A stretch of DNA of 26,432 nt from Smittium culicis (taxonomy: Eukaryota; Kickxellomycota; Harpellomycetes; Harpellales; Legeriomycetaceae), in assembly GCA_001970855.1 (NCBI GenBank), contig LSSN01001022.1, positions 1 through 26,432 of the forward strand. The letters run 5' to 3'. The notes below the pieces were generated by a model, which was not told the DNA's origin, did not search any database, and worked only from the letters and a program-made list of their open reading frames with translations. The first letter of the stretch is position 1; the number at the start of each line of letters is the position of its first letter. The position numbers were made by a program, and so were the translations under genes. Shown here in pieces: positions 1 through 10,972 of this stretch.

Positions 1-13
1 GGGGGGGGGGGGG
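1..13. other. Poly-G run at contig edge
   Basis: Thirteen consecutive G residues open the window, followed at once by DNA that is roughly four-fifths A+T. No other G or C homopolymer of this length is visible. The likeliest explanation is a sequencing or assembly artefact at a contig end, for example no-signal base calls in two-colour chemistry, and not a biological tract. Confidence 0.7.
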
Positions 14-544
14 TGAATACTATAATTTCATAGAAAAAAGTGCAAGTGGTTAATAGTAGTAATTTTTTTAACTGATTAATTCTTGAAAAAATCATAATAA
101 TAATTAAGAATGATAATAATATAGAAAATGAAGAATGGTTTTTTTTAATAAAAATCTTTTTAGTTTTAATAAAGTGTAATCATAAACAAGATTAATATTT
201 GATATTGATGTGGAGTAAATAGTCATGAGGAGATCGAAATGTGGCATACATTAAAACTATCTCTAATTTTTTAATATAAAACAAATTGTCTATTTTTATT
301 ACTTATCTTATTAGCACAAATATTTTTAACTAAATCCCCGCTTATGCGGAGAAATCAATTGTTAATCACTTATTTATTTATTAGGTTAATTATGAGTTAA
401 AAATCTAACCAATTATGCTCCATAATTGTGGTTAAATTCTGCTGATATCTATTTTATTGGATTTTTCAAATGTTCCAAATTCTTTATTAAGCAATTTTAT
501 ATCGAGAAGCGCTACAGCGAATAAAATTTCAAACTTAATAACGT

Positions 545-936
545 TTAACCCTTCCCTGGGCACTTGACTATTTTTGATCTACCAAATTTAGCTAACCCTT
601 TCAGGGGTGGTTGGCCTTTTTTGAACTACCAAAATTATCCAACCAAACGACAACATGATAAATATAATATAATATAATAATTAGTTATTGGCTGATAAAA
701 TAATAATATCCAATAAAGAATAAATATATTATCGCTTAACCAATTACAATTATTAAATAAGTTTAAGAGTGCTTGCCCCTGAAAGGGCTAAAAGCGTTCA
801 ATTAAAACAATATAAATCAGACTTTAAGAATTATTTTTTTATTCTTTAAAAACAACAAATAATTAAATTGTTTAAAAATCATAAACGAATCATAAATTTG
901 ATTTATTTTAAATGTTATTGGACGGGAAAGGGTTAA
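545..936. mobile_element. Candidate piggyBac-type MITE (TTAA-flanked)
   Basis: The interval is bounded by TTAA at 545-548 and 933-936. Immediately inside, the left end reads CCCTTCCCTGGG (549-560) and the right end, on the other strand, reads CCCTTTCCCGTC (932-921). A TTAA target duplication followed by a terminus starting CCCTT is the signature of piggyBac superfamily elements and their non-autonomous derivatives. The body is 384 bp and has no coding frame, so it would be a miniature element needing a transposase from elsewhere. Beyond the first 9-10 bases the ends do not match well. Inside lies a second pair of related termini (596-607 and 776-787), suggesting nesting or terminal duplication. 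TTAA is common in such AT-rich DNA, so the weight rests on the GC-rich termini. Confidence 0.45.
546..637 (+). repeat. Two diverged 45-bp direct repeats
   Basis: Units at 546-590 and 593-637 start TAACCCTT and end near CTACCAAA. Aligned without gaps they agree at 34 of 45 positions by my count. The second unit carries CCCTTTCAGGGG (596-607), whose reverse complement recurs at 776-787. The repeat lies at the left end of the candidate TTAA-flanked element and probably represents a duplicated terminus. Confidence 0.6.
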
Positions 937-1219
937 AAAAGTATCTATAAGAATGAGGGTATTCTATATCCTGAATCTGTTTTATATTTTACATTTAAAA
1001 GGCTATTGGCTAATTTAAAAATCTAAGCTTTTTGTTCCTTCAATCATCATTACCAATCAAACGTGTTATTTTTTAGCTCTAAATATCACAAAATACACTT
1101 ATTGGCTCAATGTTAAAAAACAAAAATTTTATTAAACTTTTTTTTTTTTAGCTGTGTATTACATTTATAAAAAAATTTCAATTGAAATTACTATACTTTA
1201 ATATTAAATACATATCAAT

Positions 1220-2025
1220 ATGCCCAAAGTAAAGAAAGAAAAGGCAAAACGTGGCAATTTGCCTTTTATTACTAGCAACCCTGTAAGACTATTTTAATTA
1301 TTCTGCTCACTTAATTAGCTTAATTAATTTCATCTGATTTTACTTTAGGCTAAATCAAAAAAACCAATAGATAGCTTCAATCCTGTAGTAAAAGAACATA
1401 CAAGAAAAGAAAAAGCTCTGGAAAATAAGATAAATCCTACTGGAAAATGGAAAGAAGCTGCTGAAATTATTGCAAAATCAAAAGGTTTAAAACCTGTACC
1501 CGTAGATATAGTTTCAGCTCCTGTTTTACTTGAAAAAAAATCAGATCCAGTAAATTCCGAAAAATCTAATTTTATTTTGAGCAAAAAAGAAAAAGCCTAT
1601 CAACGAAAAAACAAATGGCTTTCAAGTAAGAATTATAACTTTAAATTCATTTTTATATGAAAAATTCGCTTATTAACTTCCCTTTCTATTATTTAGAACT
1701 TGAACATTCTAAAACTTTAAAAAAAGCTGATATGAAAAAAAAATCCCGTCAGACAATCAAGTCGGCTTTAATAAGAGGATTGGACGAGCTTAAGGAAGGT
1801 TTGGATTCGATTAATACTATTTCTACTGACACAAAAAAAAATTCCAACATAACAAAGGTTGAAGGGAACTCTTTTAAAATTGCTGGAAATCCCGCAAAGC
1901 GTACAAGAAATGCAAACAAATCTGTTCTTGGTGAAATGGATAGGTTTACCCAAATTTTGTCAAACAATACTTTCAAAAACAGCCCCATAGAAACGATCCA
2001 AAAGCACCTGTCAAACTCTCTTTAG
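1220..2025 (+). CDS. SLX9: Ribosome biogenesis protein SLX9
   Basis: The gene has three exons (1220-1282, 1349-1625, 1697-2025) and encodes 222 residues. Introns of 66 and 71 nt both start GTAAGA and end TTTAG, and the phases close exactly. The start MPKVKKEKAKRG follows an A-rich leader. Two family marks are visible. A basic helix segment (SKKEKAYQRKNKWLSS, about residues 98-113) corresponds to the conserved KKEKR...R region of SLX9/FAM207A proteins. The C-terminus (DRFTQILSNNTFKNSPIETI, then QKHLSNSL) corresponds to the family's closing block, in which an E..rF..vL...F...P...I..HL pattern is typical. SLX9 is a nucleolar factor that binds pre-40S particles and acts in ITS1 cleavage of pre-rRNA and small-subunit export. 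The length is close to the human homologue. I judged family membership from motif memory, not alignment. Confidence 0.85.
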
Positions 2026-2100
2026 ATTTACACTCCACACAATCAATCTTCCTCCAACTCCAACTCCATTTTTGATTTTTTTTTTTCATAAATATTTTTA

Positions 2101-2106
2101 AATAAA
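2101..2106 (+). terminator. AATAAA poly(A) signal, SLX9
   Basis: A canonical AATAAA lies 76 nt after the SLX9 stop codon in T-rich DNA. The position suits a 3'-end processing signal for that transcript. The hexamer also arises easily by chance in this composition. Confidence 0.4.
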
Positions 2107-2486
2107 ACACTACGTTTTCGACTGTTTTTATTGCTTATTGTCCTTCTGCTATAAGTTTTTTATTTTATAAAATTTATAATTGTAATCAAATTTAGTACTA
2201 TAAAACTAAACGAACTGGAGAATATTTAACTTTTTTTTGTGTCTATTTTTTATATTCCTTAGTTGCGAATTTACAACACATTTAATCAAATTTCTCTTTT
2301 TTTATTTTGCTCATTATTAAATTCTTTTTGAAAATGAATATAATCTTTAATATCTAAATATTTATTGTTTGACATATAATATAATATTCATTGATACTTG
2401 GAATACTATTTAAATTCGAGATAAAGAATAATTCGCTTGATAAATTATGAAATTTATCCATATCTTTTTAAATGAAAATTAATAAA

Positions 2487-2762
2487 TTTAGCCCTTCAGT
2501 GCTCTTTTATTTTTAAAAAACCTAATCAATCAAATTTCTAATAAGTATTCCAGCTCCAAAATCCATTAGCTCTTTTCAGGTTCGACGCTCTAGACTATAT
2601 TAAAGTTTACAATTGGATAACCTATTCAAAAATTATTTTTTTCTCGTTACATTAGATTTATTAGCCAATAAAATTTTATAATTATGTATTATTTTATCAA
2701 TTTAACATCAGGTTAGATCATTCTAACATTTATAAATATACAGCTGCCCCTGAAAGGATTAA
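2487..2762. mobile_element. Second candidate TTAA-type MITE copy
   Basis: The right end reads GCCCCTGAAAGGA directly followed by TTAA (2759-2762). The 12-mer GCCCCTGAAAGG (2746-2757) is identical to 775-786 in the upstream candidate element. The left end is weaker: TTTA (2487-2490), then GCCCTTCAGTGC. Between them, ATTGG (near 2613) and CCAAT (near 2664) form an inner inverted pair, as also seen inside the upstream element (TTATTGG and CCAATAA near 685-715). No coding frame is present. The right terminus is fairly convincing and the left one is tentative, so the boundaries may be wrong. Confidence 0.3.
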
Positions 2763-5700
2763 TACTTCGTTTTTAAATTATTTAGTTAGCAAATAAAAAA
2801 CTTGAAAAATTTTTTTTTCATAATAGAATACTTTAAATTTTATAAATTATTAGTGTTCAAATGATTAGTTTTGTATTTATTATAATAATGAAGAATTTTT
2901 TATTACATCAAATTCTTTTAAAACATTCTTATTCTATTATATAAAAATTGTTTTCGTACTATTTAGTATTAGAAACCATTATAAAAATTTCTACTAGAAA
3001 TTAACTGAATTTTTTATCTATATCTTCTTATATAGATCTATTAAAATAAATAAATATAAATAGTTATATATATATTCTAGCTATTATTGATAATTTTAAT
3101 GATCACCAGATAGCGAATAACTACAAGAAAGCCGATAAATTTTTGAATATACAATATAAAAATTATAACTAACTAAATCTTTTAAAAGAAAGTTGTCTGA
3201 ATAGTTATATAATAATTATCGATTTGAATATTGTGATAAATAAACTAAGAGGCACATTATATATAACAAAATTTTATAAATATACGATTTACATATTAAA
3301 ATCTTCAAGCATTAAAAAATATCAACCTTTCACAGTCTGGTTTAAGCTGTTCATCAAAAATTATTTAAATCAATTTTATCATTTAATTTTAAGTTTCTTT
3401 TCTGAAAAATGTATAGAAAGTAATTATACAATTATATTTATAAATGGTAATATGTAAATTGATAAATTATATATATGTGGGTAAATCTTTGAGGGTCGAA
3501 ACTTTTTTTACTGGATTTTAATTTGGTGTATTAATTAGATATGCTTATTGTTTTATAGTGATATCCTAAAAAAATATTATAATATATGATCAATATAATA
3601 TTAAATATTTTGAAAAGTATAGATTCAAAATAAAAATTTCTGTTCCTCAAAATAATCGCTGTTTTATCATAAATAGATATAATTTAATCAAAATTGAATA
3701 AATTTCATAAATATTGCATTTAATAGAGTGAATTGGATAAAATTATGGCTCTAAAATCAATTTATTTGAATAATATTGTATATTAAATTTTTAAAAAAAT
3801 ATTAGAGAATTTTGATATAAAATTTTCTGAGCCACGAAATTGTCTGTGTTATATTATTTTTTTACTGCACAAATATGAATTGAGATTACACTCGTTTTAA
3901 ATAATATTGCTTTGTATAAATTTCAAAAATTTAAAACTTGAATAGAAAAAGTGTGAAATATTTTATAATTTATATGATAAATCTTTTGGCTTAAATTTAA
4001 TCTCATTTTTATTATTAATTTTTTGCGTATAACTCTTAAATTTAATAAAAATTATAGCTGTAATCTTCAAATTGATGATAGATATTTTTATATTAAATAA
4101 GAATCCAGATCATAAAAAATTAAGTCATGCGTCTTTTTTATTACTAAATTTCCAAATTGATAATTCTTGATATAAACGAATGCTATATAGAAAAAGAATA
4201 AAAACGCGATATTACTTGCACCCTTTTTTTTTTTGAAAATAAAATTAAATATAATACCAGATTTTAATAACGTTTAAAGAATGTATATTTACTTATATAT
4301 TAGAATAAATCAAGTAACCGTACAATTTAATTTTATTTTATTGCATTCATCATAATATAAAATACTACGTATTAAATAATCTGAAATACCACATAGATTT
4401 ATCATTTTTGTTTTAGAAAACAAAATTTGTTACGCATCTTGTAAAAAATTTATTATTATACTCAATATTTTTCAGAATTTTATTCATAACATTAACCTAT
4501 TTATAAGCATAAATATAATTATAGAAGATATTTGGATATATCTTATAATGGAAAATATGTTTTAAAAGTATTATGGAAGGAATTAATAACATTAAAACCA
4601 ATTTTGATTTAGTACATATAAATTTTTTTTATACTTTTAATTGGGATTTTTAAATATATAATGCTTTATAATTACAATAAAGTTTGAACTAGTATTATTT
4701 TTAATATCCCATATCAGTTTAAAATTGCTCTACTTTGAAAATAACAATAATTATTAAATAAATATTCTCATCTAAGTAATACTATTTATCTATATAATTT
4801 GCGTTTAGTTATATTTTTAAATTTTAAACTCATAATTTTGTTATATTCTACGAAATTTTTCTATATATTTACAATTTTATATATAGTGACATATTATAGG
4901 TAAATAATTAGATTTATTTGAATTTTATAAATTCAACTATTATAAATTAAAATTTACAGAATTTAATATTATATAATAAAATTACTTTAGAAGTTTTAAT
5001 TAAAATATGATAACTTGGATTTTTACATCTAATCTAGATTCTCTCAGTTAAATTATATATTGATTTTTTTAAGGATTATTACATGTTCTTTATGAATTAT
5101 TTTTATCTATCGATAAATATATTATTAAATATAAAATTAACTATATATTTCAATTCAAAATATTAGTTTCAACCTAGATTTGTATTAAATTAAATTTATT
5201 AGTATACTAAATGATGTACACCAACTATTATAATAATATTATTAATTCAAACTCTGGTCCAATTGAAAGTTTTTGGTTGATATAATTACATAATTAAAAT
5301 TTTTTACGTTGAAATAAATTTAATACTGGCTATAATTATAATTTTCATCTTTGATAATATTCTTATTTACACTTAGAATTTGCTTTAATAGAAATTTCAA
5401 TGAAAAATAAATCTACCTTGTATATGAATTTCGTCAACAATGATACTTGGATCTATGTATTAGTAAAAGAGTAATATCGGATAAATTTTATTATTTAACA
5501 TATCAGATTAACATATATTTAGTTTGAATTTTAATAAAATATGAATAATTTCAGAGTAAAAACTAAATATTTTTCTTTCAAAACAATAAGAAAAAAATTA
5601 TTAATAAACATATATACTGGAAAAATATTACCCTCTGGATCATAATTTTTTTTCTTCTTGAATAATAGTACATTTAAAAAATTCTTTTACAAGTTTATTT

Positions 5701-8700
5701 TTTGAATTAAAAAATTTTTAAAACTTATATAAATTCAAAGAGAAAATAGAAAATTTTTATATAAAATTTTTGGCTTGAAATCAGTTTAAATGATTTTTAT
5801 TTTCTGTATATTCAAAATATATAGCAACTTTATAATAATTCTTATTTATTAACAGTATTACCATAAAATTTGATGTTTAATTCGATGAGTGAAAAGGGAT
5901 TTTATTTTTTAATTATAATTTTTCATTGTGTTATTGATTTTTTAATTTTTTACACAGAATCTAAATCCAATATAAAATTTTCCCAAATATAGATTCAAAA
6001 ATTTATATTATACATAAATGATACTCTAATTTATTTTTACTAAAAAATTATATATATTTATAGTTATAATTATATCCAGAAAGTATTATTGTTTAGATCA
6101 ATTTTTATTACTTTAATTATATAAAGTTAATAAACATGATTTAAAATTTTAATTACTTGTGTTTATAAAATGATAAAAAATAATAGTAATATTAATAAAA
6201 CTATTAATAAGATAAATTATTAGTCAAGTTTTTTTAAATATTTTTATTTCCATATAATTTCATATTTTTAATTCTTTTAATAAAATTCTATACAAATAAA
6301 AGATTTAAATCCATTCTTTTTAATAATATTTTAGTTAAATTTTCATAATATCTTTACACAAATTTAACAAAAAAAAATTAATAAGATAAATATTTTCCTT
6401 TATTATTTTTAAAGATAAAAATCATTTAAATTTAAATTTAAATCTAAAATAAAAAATAATAATGTAAATTATATAGTAAAATAGTATAAATTATTCAAAA
6501 AATGCTATAATTAAATTAATAAATATCATTATTACAGTTTATAGATACAATAATTGACTATATTATTTATAAACATTAATTATATATAATATCAAGTTCA
6601 AATTTCCAAGAATAATTAAAATAAACCTTTAAACCTTCTAAACGCTAAGAAATACATTGAGATTATTTTTATTGAATAGGTACTCGAATATCGATGTTTA
6701 TTCAGTATATTATTTATAAAAAATAATTAAATAAAAAATAATAATGCTATTTTAAAATAATAAATTCTAATAAAAAATATTAATGTTATTTTAAAGTAAT
6801 AAATTCAAATATAATGATTGAATTTTTGAAAAAAGGGTTTTGGCTCGATCAAAAATTATTTTATATTTTCTTTTAATTTTAAATTAAATACTCATAACTA
6901 ATTTTTTCGAAATTTCTATATTTTAAAATTATTTTTTAAATCAATTTTGGTAATTAAAAGCTATTGAATTTATATTTTTTTCTGTTGACTTATACCCAGT
7001 TAAAATACCCATATTGATATTTTTAAATTATTTTATATATTTTAAAGCGTAAAAAATTATGAGTATACTTTTTATTTTTACTTAGATGATTATAAAATCT
7101 CTTGAAGTAATCTTCGTATACCAATAATAGTATTGCTTATTATAAAATATGATCTATAAAATGTATTTAAAAAAATAGGATTGATTTAAAATAATTTTAA
7201 CAAGGTTAAAATAAACATAATATAAAAAAAAGCTTGAATATTTTAAAATGTAGTCTATTTGAAACTTTAAAGTGATATTTCAATTTTATTACTCTTATTG
7301 AAAAATAGTTATATTTTTTTATTTTTCAAAAAGAAAAAAATCCTGTAATTACATTTTTTTCATACTCAAATAAAAATTCAATTAAAAATTTTAAATAATA
7401 ATCGTATTATGGTTTAATTTTTATATTATTCCAAGAATCTAAAGATGTATGATATTTTCCTATTATTTGCAAATACAATTATTATAATATAATTACTCCT
7501 TTAAATACTATTTATATTAAAATGTGTGAATATTTTAATAGATTATTTATCAGGTGTTTTTATTTATACATAAATTAGTAGTTATAACAATTAATGGATC
7601 AATAATTTATTAATAGACTCTTCTTACTAGCTCTTTCACCCGCTCGAATAGTTTTCAGAGAATTTTCCTCATTAAATTTCCAGTTTTTATAAAAAAAATA
7701 TTTTGAGACATCTTTAAAATTATTATACTTTATCTAAAGCAGTGAAAATTTTCATATGATTTATGTAAAACTAAATTACCTATGAAAGCTCTAGATGTAA
7801 CGATTAGAAAATCATATTTCTTATAAACCGCTGCATTTCCTTAAAAAAAATTTTTTTTAATGAATAGGTGAACCTATGAAATTATTATATATATTAGCTC
7901 CGAAATCTAAAATGAAAAGCTTGCGATTGCTTGTATGAGCCAACTCTAATCACATATTTTGGAACGAAATAAAATTATGTTAATTAATCAGATTAGGTCT
8001 GGTGAATATACTTGGCCATTATGTAAGTAATATAATTAAAGTTCTATATGTTCGCTAATTTTTTTTTAGCCGATAAAACATTATTAGTGAAAAAAAGAAA
8101 GAGGACAGCGTTACTGAAGGGCTTGTATTTAAAATTAATGAACAAAATTTATTCATACTAAGGTAAAAGTACTTATAATTGGATGAAATATTTTATTTTA
8201 CTAATCTAAACCTGTCTAATTTCAATTATCGTTTGAAATTTAAAATTGATACACTACTAGAATGCGAAATAGCTTTCTTGTGAATCAGAATACTTGTAGC
8301 TGTTAGATTTAATCTTTTCTGCTATATATACCGATTAACTCGTTATAGTCATGTTTTTTATTTTACCATATTGGTTGTATCGTTCCACTAAAAAATTATA
8401 CAGCAAATCATATCCAATCTTCACATGGAACATATCTACTAGGTTCTAAATAATGAGAATGCTTTATTACAGATTTATGATGTTGACCCAATTATTTTAA
8501 AATTATTATTTTTGGATGAATTTAAAGCTAACTTGGAATTGTCTATTTGTATTATACATTCTTAAAGATATTTTTTTATTGTTTAATAGTTATACATCAA
8601 TTTCGATACACAGTAACTCTATTTCTAAAAGCACTCTCTTCTTAAAGGGCCCTCCATATAATATTTAATTCAGAATTTTCATCATTATAGGTATAACGGA

Positions 8701-10128
8701 TAAATATAAAAGTTAAAATATTGTTGGATAAAACTATAACGAGATCTATAATTTAATAAAAATAAATCAAAGTAAGATAAATTATAATTTTTTTTTGTAT
8801 AGACTGTATAGTGTACGATGATATTACCCTTTTCATTTTTGTACAAATGTAAATTGAAAAGAGTTGTGGGACTTGCTATTTTTCAAAACTTCCAATATTA
8901 TATAATAGTTATGGTATTAAAGCTCTTGTATTATATTAACATAGATTTGTGTATAAAGTAAGTTTTCAATCAAGGGCTTAATTTTTATTCGTTTTAAGTG
9001 TATTGAACTAGAAAATAAAAGAAAATTTACAATATCTTGTGATATATTTATATTAAAAAATTAACTATAAGATAAATTGGCGCTCGAAATTTTTTTCAAG
9101 TTTCGGGTGGATATAGGGTTAAATCTTTACAGCTATTTATATTTAATTCGCAATAGTTATTAATTATACAAGAATTCATTTTATTTTTATCTTTAATTTT
9201 GAGTATTTGAGCTAAAGCCAAACATGTCTAGTTTGTTATGAAAATCCTATTAAGAAGATGTGCCTATTCATAGGTTCATTAGTTTTTTTTGTTATCAATA
9301 AGTTCGCAAAACTGATGAAAGGCTAGAATTGCCTATCACAGGTAGTATAATACTATTAAACTTTTTTAGGTTAATGTTGCGTTTTACAGTTGTATCTGTA
9401 GACATTTATATCGCTTAAAGAACTGAATGTCATATCTAGAATGTGAATTTTTATCTTTGATATTTAAAATTTGTGAATTATTAATAATTTACGCCTGCGA
9501 GGAATTTTAGGGTAATAATTTGTATTTTTGAATTTTTTTTTCGCTTAAAATACACTAAATTGTGTTTTTAAAGAATTTTTCAATTTCAAGAGGGCATCAC
9601 GAGATACTATTAATTTCAAATTCCATTTTGGATAGGGCCTAGCTTGGTGGTATTAGAGTATAAAAATGTTAGTAGAATGGAATTTCAAATTTCTGAATAG
9701 GATCGAGAAATATGTATGAGTTTAGTCTATAAAGTGAGCTGTGCATTCTTTGAATTTGAGCAAAAAGTCTAAAAATATTAACTAACACTTGCTAATAATA
9801 ACAAAAATATATTGGCTATTATGGAGGAGAAAATTTTTTATAGCCTATGATTATTAGCTGGGTAAAGAAAGGCATTGGATGAGAAACCGTTTTTATAGTC
9901 AATGACTGTAATTTTTAGCGAATCATTTGCTAGGTTTGTCAAAATATTTGTGTAGAGCTTGTGATTACTGAATTAGTAAAAAGAAGAGAAATTGCTAGAA
10001 AAGGAAAATCAAGGCAAGCGAGGAAAAAAATCCTAATAAAAAATTTTATTAAAGGGATAGTTCAGTATTTTTTGAGACATATCTTTAACGGTCAAAATTT
10101 TATTTTAACAAACATCAATTATATCGAA

Positions 10129-10493
10129 ATGGCACAAGGAGGAAAACATAAGGCGATACCCGCATCCAAGGTAAAAAACTCAGGAGTCAGAAGTAAGTAG
10201 AGAATCGGTGGTTTCAGTGTTTATAAATTATAATACTATAATTAAATGCGCTTGTAGCAGTTATATCCTATGCGTAGATTAATAAGCATAATATTATTTT
10301 AGGAAAAGTGCTTGTTAAGCCAAAGAAATCGTTCTTAGTTAAGCAGACCAAACTTAACAAGAAGCTTGCAGCTGCTCAGACGAAGACTCTAGAGATGTCG
10401 ATGGCAGTCAAGGCTAATTCAGTTGCCAGATTAACCATTCTAAAGAATGTCGCTAAAGAGGGCATCAAAGATGCCAAAAAGAACAAAAAATAG
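10129..10493 (+). CDS. UPF0390/DUF2462 small basic protein
   Basis: Two exons (10129-10192 and 10303-10493) encode 84 residues. The donor is a perfect GTAAGT, the acceptor TTTTAG, and the intron 110 nt. The codon split across the junction is Arg. I chose the ATG at 10129 because the product then begins MAQGGKHKA, and this family (UPF0390, human Leydig cell tumour 10-kDa homologue C19orf53) starts MAQG. The frame is open for another 56 codons upstream but that part reads like leader DNA. The core has PKKSFLVKQTKLNKKLAAAQ and then a helix with VKANSVARLTILK. The C-terminus is lysine-rich. The protein is very basic, probably nuclear or nucleolar, and the family has no settled biochemical role. 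The gene converges with the doubtful frame at 10581-10812. Confidence 0.8.
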
Positions 10494-10580
10494 TAGCTAT
10501 GGCCTGTAGCCTAATAGTGATAATTGCCCCTGCGATTTATAAAGGATACCTATTTATTAAATGTGAGCATGCTATAGCAG

Positions 10581-10812
10581 TTACGTGACCGTATTTTTCT
10601 TGGGCATAACATTTTCTTCATTCTCACTTTTAACATTTTCAGCAGCTTTCAAAAATGTCCTATAGCCATTCTTTAAATTTTTGGATTTACCTTTTTTTTT
10701 TTTTTTTAAAGAATTCTCTATTTTTTTTTGAAATTCAGTTTTACTGGCCAGTAATAAAACACTAAACCTATTATAATTCAAGTTGAGTATGTTTAGTCCA
10801 ACATAATTCTAA
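10581..10812 (-). CDS. Doubtful small lysine-rich frame
   Basis: A minus-strand frame is open from a putative acceptor (TTTCTTTAG ending next to 10812) to a stop at 10581, giving about 76 residues: an N-terminal hydrophobic patch (FSVLLLASK), a run of five lysines (KKKKKGKSK) and an acidic-then-basic tail. The last 30 codons look coding-like (FLKAAENVKSENEENVMPKK). It has no in-frame ATG near its 5' end, and I could not find an upstream exon of compatible phase before the EAF1 start at 10973. The lysine run comes from a long A tract. It could be the last exon of a small gene or a chance frame. I do not recognise the family. Confidence 0.2.
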
Positions 10813-10972
10813 AGAAATGCTTTTTCGCGTTTTATAGTATCTCTTAACTAAATTTTCAATTTCCGTTTTTCATACTCATCTTTAATTAACTTGTTGCTGG
10901 ATTAGCGCGTATAGACTTATCTCTATTATATTTTGTATATCATATTCTAATGAAGTTTTTGTCTGCTTAAAA

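Larger units (their letters stand above)
14..1219. other. Intergenic region upstream of SLX9
   Basis: I see no credible coding frame here. The stretch holds small hairpins at 335-352 (CCGC/GCGG arms around TTAT) and 407-433 (AATTATG-ctc-CATAATT with AACC/GGTT outer arms), the candidate TTAA-flanked element at 545-936, and several CCAAT/ATTGG pentamers near 1000-1105 that could be promoter elements for the gene starting at 1220. Confidence 0.6.
2026..10128. other. AT-rich gene desert of about 8.1 kb
   Basis: I see no gene I can support on either strand between SLX9 and the UPF0390 gene. Stops are dense in all frames, and the longest frame (3224-3457) has no ATG at its first codon and only Asn/Ile/Lys/Tyr-biased composition. 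Composition is extremely A+T-rich, with many short homopolymers. From about 7600 rightwards it becomes slightly more mixed, approaching the next gene. The candidate element at 2487-2762 lies inside. A few phrases recur loosely, such as TTTTGGCTTRAAAT near 3985 and 5770 and a similar TTTTGGCTCGA near 6838. These hint at very decayed repeats, but I cannot show this. Confidence 0.6.

Noticed and set aside
2579..2589. tRNA B-box-like GGTTCGACGCT
   Set aside because: The flanking bases cannot form a T stem, and no A box or acceptor stem is found at the right distance.
3224..3457. 77-codon open frame in the desert
   Set aside because: It does not begin with ATG, its composition is just what A+T-rich DNA gives (Ile, Lys, Asn, Tyr, Phe), and it shows no motif or splice context.
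9961..10128. In-frame 56-residue N-terminal extension of the UPF0390 protein
   Set aside because: The extension lacks an ATG at its first codon, and the family begins MAQG, which matches the ATG at 10129. The extension is treated as 5' leader.
10581..10812. The lysine-rich minus-strand frame as SRP14
   Set aside because: The tail loosely recalls the lysine-rich end of SRP14, but the required upstream domain of about 90 residues cannot be found before the EAF1 start, and the match is mostly lysine.
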